Shown here piece after piece: positions 16,191 to 25,819 of a stretch of DNA of 64,000 nt; position 1 is the first letter of the stretch; every line of letters starts with the position of its first letter. Below the pieces are notes generated by a model that was given only the letters and a program-made list of their open reading frames with translations, had not been told where the DNA came from and made no database searches. The stretch is from an uncultured Hyphomicrobiales bacterium (GTDB taxonomy: Bacteria > Pseudomonadota > Alphaproteobacteria > Rhizobiales > Xanthobacteraceae), in the NCBI GenBank assembly GCA_903878085.1, contig CAIRGJ010000036.1, positions 1 to 64,000 of the forward strand. The letters run 5' to 3'. The position numbers and the translations under genes are program-made.

Positions 16191-18011
16191 CTATTGCCCG
16201 CTGACCGCCACGTCGGTGAGCCGCATCTGCACGCGCTCCTGCCCTTGCCAGCGATCGACCGTCAATTGACCGGCGGCGTGCATGGCGCGGCCGCGATTGT
16301 CGATCAGCGCCTTGCCCAGCGGCGTGCCGGCGACGCGGAACGCAATGGCGTTGACGAACTTGCCGTCGCCGGAGCGAAACCGGGCGCGAATGTGGTTCTC
16401 TCCGACCGGATCGACATAAGCCAGCGTATGCGCGGGCAGCGCCAAAGTCGGCTCCGGGTTACCGGCGCCAAAAGGCCCGGCGCGCGCCAGCATCTCGCAC
16501 AGCGCGACATCGACACCACCGGCGCTGACCGCGCCATCGATCAGCAGCGCCGTTTCGCGGCGCGCGATTTCGACCGCAGGCGCCAGCGTCGCTTCGAGAA
16601 AAGCGCGGAACGCGGCCAGCCCGCCTTTGGGCAGCGTGACGCCGGCCGCCATGGCGTGGCCGCCACCTTTGAGCAGCAGCTTCTCAACCACCGCTTGGCG
16701 CACGGCGCGGCCGAGATCGACGCCGGCAATCGACCGCCCGGAGCCGGTGCCGATGCCGCCGGGCTCGAGCGCAATGGCGAAAGCCGGACGCCCGTAGCGT
16801 TCCTTCAGCCGCGCTGCAACCAGACCGACGACGCCGGGATGCCAGCCTTGCGCCGCCGTGACGACGACGGCGCCCTTCTCTTCGATGCCGAGCGCAGCGA
16901 GCGCTTCGGCCTCGGCCTGTTGCACCGTGGCAACTTCAATCTGGCGGCGTTCGTTGTTGAGCCGGTCGAGTTCGCCGGCGATGCGGCCGGCCTCGATCGG
17001 GTCTTCTTCCAGCAGCAGCTTAGCGCCCAAGCCCGCATTGCCGATGCGGCCGCCGGCATTGATGCGCGGGCCGAGCAGAAAGCCGAGATGCCAGGCTTCC
17101 GGCGGACCGGACAGCCGCGCGGCGTCCATCAGCGCGGTCAGACCGACGCTGTCGCGGCGGCGCAGCGCGATCAGCCCCTTGGCGACGAAGGCGCGGTTCA
17201 AACCTTTGAGCGGCACCACGTCGGCAACGGTGCCAAGCGCGACCAGATGCAACAGCGACAGCAGATCGGGCTCAGTTCGCGTCGCGGTCCAGAAATTGCG
17301 CTGGCGCAGTTCGCGGCTCAAGGCCACCAACGTGACGAAGACAAGCCCCACCGCGGCAAGATGCCCCAGGCCGGATAGATCGTCAGCACGGTTCGGATTG
17401 ACGATGGCGACTGCCGGCGGCAATTGCTCGTCGGCTTGGTGATGGTCGATCACCACGGTGTCGAGGCCGAGCTTCTTGGCCTCGGTCAGCGGCTCCATGC
17501 TGGTGGTGCCGCAATCGACGGTGATCAGCAGTTTGACGCCGCGCTCGGCGAACGAGCGGATGGCATCGACGTTCGGGCCGTAGCCTTCGAAAATGCGGTC
17601 GGGGATGTGCACGATCGGATCGAGCCCGCACCGGCGCAGATAATAGGCCAGCAGTGCCGAGGCCGTGGCGCCGTCGACGTCGTAGTCGCCGAAGATCGCA
17701 ACGCTCTCAGCCCGCTCAATCGCGTGCGCGATGCGCGCCGAGGCCGCCTGCATCGCAGTCAGCGTGTGCGGATCGGGCAGCATCCGCTTGATGGTGGGAT
17801 CGAGAAACGCCTCGGCCTCGTCAGCTTCGACGCCGCGGCCGGCCAGCACGCGGGCGAGCAGTTCCGGCAGGCCGAGCCGTTGCGCAATCGTCAGCGCGCG
17901 CGCGACGCCGCGCTCGTCAAGCCGGTCGCGCCAGGCCCGCCCGGTCGCGGATTTCTCGACGCCGAGGAAGTAGCGTTCTTTGTCGTCGAATGTGGTTGCC
18001 GGTAGGGCCAT
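16191..18011 (-). CDS. recJ: single-stranded-DNA exonuclease RecJ
   Basis: 5'-3' single-strand exonuclease of recombination and mismatch repair. The product is 606 residues from the ATG at 18011. DHH-domain motifs appear in order: GDYDVDG near 109, VDCGT near 190, IDHHQ near 215, then GPRINAGGRIG. The DHHA1 motif GGGHAMAAG is near 478. The C-terminal OB-type domain ends LTDVAVSGQ. The open frame extends upstream to 18089 without a ribosome site, and that extension is probably not translated. Confidence 0.96.
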   Translation of the reverse strand: MALPATTFDDKERYFLGVEKSATGRAWRDRLDERGVARALTIAQRLGLPELLARVLAGRGVEADEAEAFLDPTIKRMLPDPHTLTAMQAASARIAHAIERAESVAIFGDYDVDGATASALLAYYLRRCGLDPIVHIPDRIFEGYGPNVDAIRSFAERGVKLLITVDCGTTSMEPLTEAKKLGLDTVVIDHHQADEQLPPAVAIVNPNRADDLSGLGHLAAVGLVFVTLVALSRELRQRNFWTATRTEPDLLSLLHLVALGTVADVVPLKGLNRAFVAKGLIALRRRDSVGLTALMDAARLSGPPEAWHLGFLLGPRINAGGRIGNAGLGAKLLLEEDPIEAGRIAGELDRLNNERRQIEVATVQQAEAEALAALGIEEKGAVVVTAAQGWHPGVVGLVAARLKERYGRPAFAIALEPGGIGTGSGRSIAGVDLGRAVRQAVVEKLLLKGGGHAMAAGVTLPKGGLAAFRAFLEATLAPAVEIARRETALLIDGAVSAGGVDVALCEMLARAGPFGAGNPEPTLALPAHTLAYVDPVGENHIRARFRSGDGKFVNAIAFRVAGTPLGKALIDNRGRAMHAAGQLTVDRWQGQERVQMRLTDVAVSGQ

Positions 18012-18080
18012 CGCGTCAATATAGGCGCTCTGACCCGCCACCGCATTGGGCCTGTGAGTGGCTGTGTATAGATGCATTCC

Positions 18081-18242
18081 CCCGCTCATTCCCGCGCAAT
18101 GCAGGAATCCAGGGGCACAATTTGCAATTTCAAAGATCGCCGCCCTGGGGCCCCGCTTTCCGCCTTCGCGCGGCGCGCTTCGTCGGACTCATACCCGCCG
18201 AAGCTCGCTCAGCGAGCGTAGGCGGGTCGCGGGGACGAACGG
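18081..18242. repeat. intergenic inverted-repeat element between recJ and glpX
   Basis: A 162-base element bounded by CCCGCTCATTCCCGCG at one end and GCGGGGACGAACGG at the other, the same boundaries as the element at 61476-61553. It contains a nested hairpin at 18193-18227, with outer arms ACCCGCC/GGCGGGT and inner arms GCTCGCT/AGCGAGC. It is a REP/MITE-like intergenic repeat with no open frame on either strand. Confidence 0.6.
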
Positions 18243-18249
18243 ATATTCG

Positions 18250-19242
18250 TCAATCCAGAAAAAACTTGTCGAGTTGCCGATGCTCGGCGATCACCCGGCG
18301 CACGGTGCCGGTGGCCGAGCGCATTACCACGGTCTCGGTCTCGATCATGTCCTTGCCGAACACGACGCCGCGCAACATCGCGCCGGTGGTGACGCCGGTG
18401 GCGGCGAACAGGCAGTCGCCTTTCACCATGTCCTCGATGTCATATTTCTTCTTCGGGTCTTTGATGCCCATCTTCAAGGTGCGCTCGCGCAACTCCTCGC
18501 TGTCGATGATCAGCCGCGTCTGCATCTGACCGCCGATGCAGCGCAAGGCCGCCGCCGACAGCACGCCTTCCGGCGCGCCGCCGATGCCGAGATAGATGTC
18601 GATGCCGGTCTTCGGTTCGGCGCAATGAATGACGCCGGCAACGTCGCCGTCGCTGATCAGGCTGACCGCAGCGCCGAGCTTACGGATGGCGGCAATCGCC
18701 TCGGCGTGGCGCGGGCGGTCGAGCAGGATCGCGGTGATCTCGGACGGCTTAACGCCCTTGGCCTTGGCCAGGCTGATGATGTTGTCTTCCGCCGAAGCAT
18801 CGAGATCGATGGTGCCCTTCGGGTAACCGGGGCCGATGGCGATCTTGTCCATGTAGCAGTCGGGCGCGTGCAGCAGCGTGCCGCCGTTGGCCATGGCGAT
18901 GGTGGCGATGGCGCCCGGCATGTTCTTGGCGCAAAGCACGGTGCCTTCGAGCGGATCCACCGCGATGTCGACTTTGGGGCCCTGCTTGTTGCCGACCTTC
19001 TCGCCGATGAACAGCATCGGCGCCTCGTCGATCTCGCCCTCACCGATCACCACGGTGCCGTCGATCGGCAGCTTGTTGAGTTCGCGCCGCATGGCGTCGA
19101 CCGCCGCCTGATCGGAAGCCTTGTCCAGGCCGCGGCCACGCAAGCGCGCCGCCGACACCGCCGCGCGCTCGGTGACACGAACGATCTCGAGCGTGAGAAT
19201 GCGCTCCAGCAGCAATTCCGCCTGGACAGTAATCGAAGCCAT
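18250..19242 (-). CDS. glpX: class II fructose-1,6-bisphosphatase
   Basis: Hydrolyses fructose-1,6-bisphosphate for gluconeogenesis or the Calvin cycle. The protein is 330 residues from the ATG at 19242, preceded by GAGAGGGAA. Li-sensitive phosphatase-fold motifs are GEGEIDEAPM (about 67), DPLEGT (about 96) and the GIGGAPEG loop. The end is HRQLDKFFLD. It is preceded by hom, 39 bases away on the same strand. In several Hyphomicrobiales hom and glpX are neighbours, which supports both calls. Confidence 0.96.
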   Translation of the reverse strand: MASITVQAELLLERILTLEIVRVTERAAVSAARLRGRGLDKASDQAAVDAMRRELNKLPIDGTVVIGEGEIDEAPMLFIGEKVGNKQGPKVDIAVDPLEGTVLCAKNMPGAIATIAMANGGTLLHAPDCYMDKIAIGPGYPKGTIDLDASAEDNIISLAKAKGVKPSEITAILLDRPRHAEAIAAIRKLGAAVSLISDGDVAGVIHCAEPKTGIDIYLGIGGAPEGVLSAAALRCIGGQMQTRLIIDSEELRERTLKMGIKDPKKKYDIEDMVKGDCLFAATGVTTGAMLRGVVFGKDMIETETVVMRSATGTVRRVIAEHRQLDKFFLD

Positions 19243-19281
19243 CGTCGTTCCCTCTCGCAAAAAAACAAAATTGTCGTTGAA

Positions 19282-20595
19282 CTAATTCTTCTCGATCCGG
19301 ATCACTTGCGGCCGGCCCGAGATAACCCTGTCACGGGACACCGCGGCAAGGGCCTTTCTAACAGCATCTTCGCTGGTCGCGTAAGTGATGAGAATGACCG
19401 GCACCGAGCCGTTCTTGGTTTCTTCGCTGGAGCCGCCTTTGGCGTGGCGCTGCACAATGGATTCCAGCGATATTTCCTGCTCGGCCAGCCGGGTCGCGAT
19501 GGTCGCGGCGGTGCCGGGCTTGTCGCGCGCCTGCAGGCGGATGTAGTAGCCGCCCTCATGGCGCTGCATCGGCGCCTTTTTGACGCTGGTCAAACGCGCC
19601 GCCGGCCGCCCGAACGGCGTACAACGGACGCCCTTGGCAATATCGGCGATGTCGGACAGCACCGCCGAGGCGGTGGCACCGCCGCCGGCGCCGGGGCCGA
19701 CCAGCGTGATCGGACTGATGCCCTCGGCGTCGATGGTGACGGCATTGGTGACGCCCATGACCTGCGCGATCGAGGAATCCTTGCGCACCATGGTCGGATG
19801 CACGCGCTGCTCGATGCCCTGCGGCGTGCGCATCGCTACGCCGAGCAATTTGACGCGATAGCCGAGCTCATCGGCGGCGGCGAGATCGGCCGCGGCAATC
19901 GAGGAAATGCCTTCGACATAGATGGCGCGCTGGTCGGGTTTGGTGCCGAAGGCCAGGCTCGCCAGGATCGCCAGTTTCTGCGCGGTGTCGTGGCCCTCGA
20001 TATCGAAGGCCGGATCGGCCTCGGCATAGCCGAGCTGCTGCGCCTGCTTGAGACAGTCGGCAAACGACATCTTCTCCTGCTCCATCCGCGTCAGGATGTA
20101 ATTGCAGGTGCCGTTGAGGATGCCGTAGATGCGCTCGATCCGGTTGCCGGCCAGACCCTCGCGCAAGGTTTTCACAATCGGGATCGCGGCGCCGACCGCG
20201 GCTTCGAAATTCAGCGCGACGGAATGCTTCTCCGCCAAAGCGGCGAGCTTGACGCCGTGCTTGGCCAAGAGCGCCTTGTTGGCCGTGACCACCGATTTTC
20301 CGGACGAAAGCGCGGCTTCGACCGCGGCCTTGGCCGGACCGTCCGCGCCGCCCATCAGTTCGACGAACACGTCGATGCCGGGCTCGCGCGCCAGCGCGAC
20401 CGGATCGGCGAACCATTTCATTTTTTTCAGATCGACGCCGCGATCTTTGCCCTTGGAACGTGCGCAGACCTCGACGATCTCGATGGCGCGGCCGCAACGC
20501 GCGGCCAGCGCCTCTTTCTGGCGCGCGACCTGGGCGATCAAGGCGGCGCCGACCGTGCCTATGCCGGCGATGCCGACTTTGAGAGATGAAGCCAT
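19282..20595 (-). CDS. hom: homoserine dehydrogenase
   Basis: NAD(P)-dependent conversion of aspartate semialdehyde to homoserine, the branch point to threonine and methionine. The protein is 437 residues. The Rossmann motif GIAGIGTVGAAL is at 8-19. The catalytic segment is NGTCNYILTRM with GYAEADPAFDIEGHD. The homoserine-binding LVGPGAGGGATASAV follows. A C-terminal ACT domain begins near 350 (YYIRLQARDKPGTAA), which indicates feedback regulation. It is 3 bases downstream of the aminotransferase gene, forming an operon. Confidence 0.97.
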   Translation of the reverse strand: MASSLKVGIAGIGTVGAALIAQVARQKEALAARCGRAIEIVEVCARSKGKDRGVDLKKMKWFADPVALAREPGIDVFVELMGGADGPAKAAVEAALSSGKSVVTANKALLAKHGVKLAALAEKHSVALNFEAAVGAAIPIVKTLREGLAGNRIERIYGILNGTCNYILTRMEQEKMSFADCLKQAQQLGYAEADPAFDIEGHDTAQKLAILASLAFGTKPDQRAIYVEGISSIAAADLAAADELGYRVKLLGVAMRTPQGIEQRVHPTMVRKDSSIAQVMGVTNAVTIDAEGISPITLVGPGAGGGATASAVLSDIADIAKGVRCTPFGRPAARLTSVKKAPMQRHEGGYYIRLQARDKPGTAATIATRLAEQEISLESIVQRHAKGGSSEETKNGSVPVILITYATSEDAVRKALAAVSRDRVISGRPQVIRIEKN

Positions 20596-20598
20596 GGA

Positions 20599-21816
20599 TC
20601 AGCGCCGGGTGGCGAGCGGAACGACGTTGTGAAGCTGTTCCGGCGCGGTGTCGAGGAAGCGGCGGACATTGCGGGCGGCCTGGCGGATGCGTTGCTCATT
20701 TTCCACCAGCGCGATTCGCACAAAACCTTCGCCGTATTCGCCGAAGCCGATGCCGGGCGAGACCGCGATGTCGGCCTTCTCGACCAAGAGCTTGGAGAAC
20801 TCGACGCTGCCGAGGCTCTGGAACGGCTCCGGGATCGGCGACCAGGCAAACATCGACGCGCGCGGGCTCGGCACCTGCCAGCCGGCGCGGCCGAAGCTTT
20901 CCACCAGCACGTCGCGGCGCTTCTTGTAGACTTCGCGCATCTCCTTGATGCAATCGTCGGGGCCGTTGAGCGCGGCGGTGGCCGCGACCTGGATCGGGGT
21001 GAAGGCGCCATAATCGAGATAAGACTTCACGCGGCCGAGCGCGGCGATGATGCGTTCATTGCCGACAGCGAAACCGATGCGCCAGCCCGGCATCGAATAG
21101 GTCTTCGACATCGAGGTGAATTCGACCGCGATGTCGTTGGCGCCGGGTACCTGCAACAGCGACGGCGGCGGATTGTCGTCGAAATAAACTTCGGCATAGG
21201 CGAGGTCCGACAGAACCAGGATGTCGTGTTTCTTGGCGAAGGCGACGAGGTCCTTGTAGAAATCCAAGGTCGCGACGTAAGCGGTCGGATTGGCCGGATA
21301 GCACACCACCAGCGCGATCGGCTTGGGAATCGAATGCTGGATCGCGCGCTCGACGGCGTGAAAAAAATTCGGCGTCGGCTCCGACGGCACCGAGCGGATC
21401 GCGCCGCCCGCCATCAGGAAGCCGAAGGCGTGGATCGGATAGCTTGGATTGGGCACCAGCACGACGTCGCCCGGCGCGGTGATCGCCTGCGCCACGTTGG
21501 CGAAGCCCTCCTTCGAGCCCAGCGTCGCGACGACCTGGGTGTCGGGATTGAGCTTCACGCCGAAGCGGCGGTCGTAATAGGCAGCCTGCGCGCGGCGCAG
21601 CCCGGCGATGCCGCGCGACGCCGAATAACGGTCGGTGCGCGGCCGGCCCAGCGTCTCTTTCATCTTCTCGATGACATGCGCAGGCGCCGGCAAGTCCGGG
21701 TTGCCCATGCCGAGGTCGATAATGTCGGCGCCGCCGTTGCGGGCTTTTGCCTTGGCCCGGTTCACTTCTTCGAACACGTAGGGCGGCAAGCGGCGGATGC
21801 GGTAGAATTCTTCCAT
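20599..21816 (-). CDS. class I aminotransferase (alanine/diaminopimelate aminotransferase-like)
   Basis: PLP-dependent fold-type I aminotransferase, 405 residues from the ATG at 21816. The longer frame to 22104 is proline/arginine-rich shadow sequence. Visible motifs are LGMGNPDLPAP, the pyridoxal-lysine segment SMSKTYSMPGWRIGF and NPTAYVATLDFY. It resembles AlaC and LL-diaminopimelate aminotransferases; the substrate cannot be fixed from sequence. Coupling to hom (3-base gap) suggests a role in aspartate-family or alanine amino acid metabolism. Confidence 0.9.
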   Translation of the reverse strand: MEEFYRIRRLPPYVFEEVNRAKAKARNGGADIIDLGMGNPDLPAPAHVIEKMKETLGRPRTDRYSASRGIAGLRRAQAAYYDRRFGVKLNPDTQVVATLGSKEGFANVAQAITAPGDVVLVPNPSYPIHAFGFLMAGGAIRSVPSEPTPNFFHAVERAIQHSIPKPIALVVCYPANPTAYVATLDFYKDLVAFAKKHDILVLSDLAYAEVYFDDNPPPSLLQVPGANDIAVEFTSMSKTYSMPGWRIGFAVGNERIIAALGRVKSYLDYGAFTPIQVAATAALNGPDDCIKEMREVYKKRRDVLVESFGRAGWQVPSPRASMFAWSPIPEPFQSLGSVEFSKLLVEKADIAVSPGIGFGEYGEGFVRIALVENEQRIRQAARNVRRFLDTAPEQLHNVVPLATRR

Positions 21817-21886
21817 CGGCTTAAAACCTTGAATAGTCGCGCCCGGCTGTCCTCTCAGCCGGCAGGGTGACCCCGGCTGGCTTTTA

Positions 21887-22306
21887 TCACGGGTTGGTCT
21901 TTGCGCCAGACGTTTTGGCGGCAGATGTCGTGGCGTCGCCGGGGGCGTTCGCGGCCGGCTGTTTCTTGGCCGCCGGGGGCTTCTTGGCGGGAGGTGGCGG
22001 CGGCGGCGGCGCGGGAGTTGCCGGGTCCGGCTGGGTGGCGATGGCGTTCTGCTGGTCGCGGGCGGCCTGGAGGTCCTTTTCCAGCTTGATCTGATCTTCG
22101 TCACTCATCGGGGCAGACGACCGGGGTGCCGGCATGTCGTGGACCTGGGGGAATTGGCGGGTCGTGTTTGGTCGCGCCGGGGCGCCATCCGGCAACCCGC
22201 CCAGAGAGTTTGGCAGCGTATCGCCTAACTGCCCGGCCGAGCAGCCAGCCAGAGTCGCTGCCAGAACCGCGGCCACCGCCATCGAGCGTTGAAGTAATCG
22301 ACTCAT
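21887..22306 (-). CDS. lipoprotein with proline-rich tail, unknown function
   Basis: The 139-residue product starts at 22306 (MSRLLQRSMAVAAVLAATLAGC) and carries a clear lipobox LAGC with the modified cysteine near residue 21. The mature part is low-complexity: a Gly/Asn region, a predicted helix (DEDQIKLEKDLQAARDQQ), then a run of eight prolines and an Ala/Lys-rich tail. The composition suggests a disordered periplasmic spacer that binds cell wall or a partner. Function not recognised. Confidence 0.75.
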   Translation of the reverse strand: MSRLLQRSMAVAAVLAATLAGCSAGQLGDTLPNSLGGLPDGAPARPNTTRQFPQVHDMPAPRSSAPMSDEDQIKLEKDLQAARDQQNAIATQPDPATPAPPPPPPPAKKPPAAKKQPAANAPGDATTSAAKTSGAKTNP

Positions 22307-22532
22307 GCCCGTCACAACCCAATCCTCAAGGCGAAACCCATGCAGACTCAACGAATTATAGCAGGAAACGGTTAAGCGACTAATATGGCGTCAGCATGGT
22401 CACCGTCCCGCCATGGCGCTGTGTGCAGGATCGCAGCGCAGCGCAAAATATGCCGCAACTATATTCAGTTGAGCGGCTTGCGGGGCAAGGCCGTCCAGGT
22501 CAATTGTCTCAATGCGGACCAATGAGAGCCCG

Positions 22533-24464
22533 ATGGACAAACGGACCACCGAGAAGGCTAAAGCACCGGCCAAGAAGCCGGACAGGACGCCGAACAAAAA
22601 ACCGGACCTGCCGGCGATGCGTTCGCAGGCTGCGGTTGTGCCGGCCACGGCCCAAGCGGCGGCCGAGCCTGCCGCAAGCCCGATCACCTCGGTTAATATC
22701 GAGGCCTTCGCACACAACCTTGCAAGGATCATTGAGGAAGGTGGCAAGGCGCTCGCCGCCTATATGAAGCCGCGCGAGGAAGGTAAACTCAAAGACGAAC
22801 TGGCCGACGACGTCACCGATGTGGTCAAGACCGTCGGCCACGTTGCGGAATACTGGCTGTCCGATCCCAAGCGCGCACTCGAATTGCAGACCAGCCTCGG
22901 CCGCGCCTATCTCGATTTATGGGCCGGCGCGGCCAAGCGCATGGCCGGCGAGGCGGCGCCGCCCGCCGCCGCGCCTGACACCAAAGACAAACGTTTCGCC
23001 GATCCGGAATGGTCGCAAAACCAATTCTTCGACTTCCTCAAGCAGGCCTATCTGTTGACCGCGCAATGGGGCGAGAAGCTGGTGAATGACGCCGCCGGCA
23101 TCGATGAGCACACCCGCGCCAAGGCCGCGTTCTACGTCAAGCAGATATCGAACGCGATCTCGCCGTCGAACTTCGTGCTGACCAATCCGGAATTGTTGCG
23201 CGAAACACTGTCATCGAACGCCGACAATCTGGTGCGCGGCATGCATCAGCTCACCGAAGATATTAAAGCCGGCCAGGGCAATCTCAAGATCACGCAATCC
23301 GATTCGTCGGGTTTCGAGGTCGGCCGCAATCTCGCACTCACGCCCGGCAAGGTGATCTTCCAGAACGACTTGATGCAGCTCATCCAGTACGCGCCATCGA
23401 CGCCGGACGTGCTCAAGGTGCCGCTGCTGATCGTGCCGCCCTGGATCAACAAATTCTACATTCTGGATCTGACGCCGGAGAAATCCTACATCAAGTGGTG
23501 CGTCGATCAGGGCATCACCGTGTTCGTGATCTCCTGGGTCAACCCGGATGCCCATCTCGCGACCAAGGGATTCGACGAATACATGAAGGAAGGCCCCCTC
23601 GCCGCGCTCGACGCCATCGAGCAAGCTACCGGCGAGAAGAAAGTGCACGCCGTCGGCTATTGCGTCGGCGGCACACTGCTGTCGATCACGCTGGCCTATC
23701 TCGCCGCCAAGAAAAAGAACCGTGTGATCTCGGCCACCATGTTCGCGGCGCAGGTCGATTTCAAATATGCTGGCGATCTCAAGGTGTTCGTCGACGAGGG
23801 GCGCATCCAGCAGCTCGAAGCGCACATGCAGGAACAGGGTTATCTCGAAGCCTCGAGTATGGCCACGACGTTCAACATGCTGCGCTCCAACGACCTGATC
23901 TGGCCCTATGTGATCAACAATTATCTCAAGGGCAAGAAGCCGTTCCCGTTCGATCTTCTGTACTGGAATTCCGACGCCACGCGGATGCCGGCGGCCAATC
24001 ATTCGTTCTATCTGCGCAACTGCTATCTCGACAACAGATTGACCAAAGGCGAGATGGAAGTCGCCGGCGTCAAGCTCGACCTGAAAAAGGTGAAAGTGCC
24101 GGTCTACAATCTCGCCACCCGCGAGGATCACATCGCACCGGCGAAATCGGTGCTGGAAGGCTCAAAATATTTCGGCGGCCCGGTGAAATTCGTGCTGGCC
24201 GGTTCCGGGCATATCGCCGGCGTGGTCAACTCGCCGGCCAAGCCGAAATATCAGTATTGGCTCGGGGCCAAGCCCGAGGGCGCCGATGTCGATGCCTGGA
24301 TAAAGAAGGCCACGGAGCACGCCGGCTCGTGGTGGCCGAACTGGCTCGACTGGATCAAGGCGCAAGATGACAAGACCATGCCGGCGCGTGAGATCGGCAA
24401 AGGCAAATTGAAACCGATCGAAGACGCGCCAGGGTCCTACGTCAAAGTGCGCAATTGGGATTAG
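22533..24464 (+). CDS. phaC: class I poly(3-hydroxyalkanoate) synthase
   Basis: Polymerises (R)-3-hydroxyacyl-CoA into storage polyester on cytoplasmic granules. The protein is 643 residues from the ATG at 22533, chosen because GAGAG precedes it. An ATG at 22512 would add seven residues. A Lys/Pro/Ala-rich N-terminal tail covers about 1-45. The catalytic core has the lipase-like box GYCVGG with the nucleophile Cys near 377, the Asp in REDHIAP and the His in GSGHIAG. The conserved WNSDATRMP and WWPNW segments are present. There is no phaAB or phasin gene adjacent. Confidence 0.96.
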   Translation: MDKRTTEKAKAPAKKPDRTPNKKPDLPAMRSQAAVVPATAQAAAEPAASPITSVNIEAFAHNLARIIEEGGKALAAYMKPREEGKLKDELADDVTDVVKTVGHVAEYWLSDPKRALELQTSLGRAYLDLWAGAAKRMAGEAAPPAAAPDTKDKRFADPEWSQNQFFDFLKQAYLLTAQWGEKLVNDAAGIDEHTRAKAAFYVKQISNAISPSNFVLTNPELLRETLSSNADNLVRGMHQLTEDIKAGQGNLKITQSDSSGFEVGRNLALTPGKVIFQNDLMQLIQYAPSTPDVLKVPLLIVPPWINKFYILDLTPEKSYIKWCVDQGITVFVISWVNPDAHLATKGFDEYMKEGPLAALDAIEQATGEKKVHAVGYCVGGTLLSITLAYLAAKKKNRVISATMFAAQVDFKYAGDLKVFVDEGRIQQLEAHMQEQGYLEASSMATTFNMLRSNDLIWPYVINNYLKGKKPFPFDLLYWNSDATRMPAANHSFYLRNCYLDNRLTKGEMEVAGVKLDLKKVKVPVYNLATREDHIAPAKSVLEGSKYFGGPVKFVLAGSGHIAGVVNSPAKPKYQYWLGAKPEGADVDAWIKKATEHAGSWWPNWLDWIKAQDDKTMPAREIGKGKLKPIEDAPGSYVKVRNWD

Positions 24465-24473
24465 CGCATTGCG

Positions 24474-25349
24474 CTAAGACGCCAGCTTCACCGGCACCTT
24501 CAGATAATGCACGCCGTCGGCTTCGGCCGGCGGGAAATGGCCGGCGCGAATATTAACCTGGATCGACGGCAACAGCAGCAGCGGTGCTGCCAGCTTGGCA
24601 TCGCGCGCGGTGCGTATGGCGACGAACTCGTCCTCGCTGACGCCGTCGTGGACGTGGACGTTGCGCGCCCTCTCCTCGCCGATCGTGGTCTCCCAGGCGT
24701 AAGCCTCGCGGCCCGGCGCTTTGTAATCGTGGCACATGAACAGCCGCGTCTCGGCCGGTAGCGCGAGAATGCGCCGGATCGACCGGTACAGCGCGTGGGC
24801 GTCGCCGCCGGGAAAATCCGCGCGCGCCGTGCCGAAGTCGGGCATGAACATCGTGTCGCCGACAAACACCGCATCGCCGATCTTGTAGGTGACGCAGGCC
24901 GGCGTATGGCCGGGCGTGTAGACCACCTCACCGTCGAGATCGCCAATCTTGAAACGCTCGCCATCTTTGAACAGGTGGTCGAACTCCGAGCCGTCGCCCG
25001 ACACGTCGAGCGCGTTGAACACTGGCCGGAAGATGCGCTGCACGTCGCGGATGTGTTCGCCGATGCAGACCTTGGCGCCGGTCTTGAGCTTGATATAGGG
25101 CGCGCCCGACAGATGATCGGCGTGGGCGTGGGTTTCCAGCACCTGGCCGATCTTGACGCCGAGCTTGGCCGCCTCGGCGAGAATGTGGTCGGCGGATTTA
25201 ACGTTCGCCTTGCCGCTGCGGAAATCGTAATCGAGCACCGGGTCGATCACCGCGCCATCCATCGTCGCTCTGTCCCAGACCAGGTAGCTCACGGTGTTGG
25301 TCGGCTCGTCGAAAAACGCACGGATTTCGGGCTTATTGGCTACGGTCAT
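24474..25349 (-). CDS. blh: persulfide dioxygenase-like metallo-beta-lactamase protein (ETHE1/Blh)
   Basis: MBL-fold enzyme of the ETHE1/Blh type, which oxidises glutathione persulfide to sulfite with a single iron. The protein is 291 residues. The metal-binding motif is THAHADHLSG (His74-His79). The other ligands lie in TPGHTPAC and VGDTMFMPD, and the late His in MCHDY. It has no fused rhodanese, but a rhodanese lies nearby at 25820. It is divergent from bigR over a 91-base gap carrying tandem palindromes, the classic BigR-Blh arrangement. Confidence 0.92.
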   Translation of the reverse strand: MTVANKPEIRAFFDEPTNTVSYLVWDRATMDGAVIDPVLDYDFRSGKANVKSADHILAEAAKLGVKIGQVLETHAHADHLSGAPYIKLKTGAKVCIGEHIRDVQRIFRPVFNALDVSGDGSEFDHLFKDGERFKIGDLDGEVVYTPGHTPACVTYKIGDAVFVGDTMFMPDFGTARADFPGGDAHALYRSIRRILALPAETRLFMCHDYKAPGREAYAWETTIGEERARNVHVHDGVSEDEFVAIRTARDAKLAAPLLLLPSIQVNIRAGHFPPAEADGVHYLKVPVKLAS

Positions 25350-25395
25350 CGCGCGCTCCTTCGGCTCATCTGCGACATTGGACTTGACTTATATA

Positions 25396-25424
25396 TTAGC
25401 ATCACCTAATTTAGCAACATCTAA
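25396..25424. promoter_or_regulatory. tandem TTAG-N6-CTAA operators between blh and bigR
   Basis: Two adjacent perfect palindromes, TTAG-N6-CTAA at 25396-25409 and again at 25411-25424, are centred 15 bases apart in an AT-rich stretch. They lie 16 bases before the bigR start and 46 bases before the blh start, so one repressor could control both directions. This is the likely BigR binding site (inference from position and symmetry). Confidence 0.7.
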
Positions 25425-25440
25425 TTTATAGGACCGAAAA

Positions 25441-25779
25441 GTGACGAGCCAAACCGCCCGCCGCAAATCGCCTGCCGACGAAAAAGATATGGCGGCGTTC
25501 GAACGCAAGGCCGCGGCAGCGGCTGGGATGTTGAAGCTCCTGGCCAACGAGAACCGGCTGCTGATCCTGTGCCGGCTGGCGATGGCGCTGGAACTGTCGG
25601 TCAACGAGTTGGCCGAGGCGGTGGGCCTGAGCCAGTCGGCGCTGTCCCAGCATCTCGCCAAGATGCGTGACGAAGGCCTGCTGGCCACGCGGCGCGAGGC
25701 GCAGACGGTTTTTTACCGCATCGCCGATCCGAATGCGGCGCGCCTGCTGGCGCTGCTCAAAGATATTTATTGCCCGTGA
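25441..25779 (+). CDS. bigR: BigR-type ArsR-family persulfide-sensing repressor
   Basis: Winged-helix ArsR-family repressor, 112 residues, starting at a GTG after AGGA. The recognition region is [20 protein letters not shown] and the wing is [13 protein letters not shown]. Cysteines at 44 ([11 protein letters not shown]) and 111 (DIYCP, next to the C-terminus) form the sensor pair of BigR/SqrR proteins. It probably represses blh and its own operon and releases them on exposure to sulfide-derived persulfides. It is the second such sensor in the window besides the one at 11790. Confidence 0.92.
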   Translation: MTSQTARRKSPADEKDMAAFERKAAAAAGMLKLLANENRLLILCRLAMALELSVNELAEAVGLSQSALSQHLAKMRDEGLLATRREAQTVFYRIADPNAARLLALLKDIYCP

Positions 25780-25819
25780 CCCCACAAAACTCGCTGAGCA
25801 AAGCAAAGGATACAAGACC

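Noticed and set aside
18058-20589. Plus-strand open frame of 843 codons
   Set aside because: It is antisense to glpX and hom and reads as a low-information Arg/Ala/Asp-rich shadow typical of GC-rich DNA.
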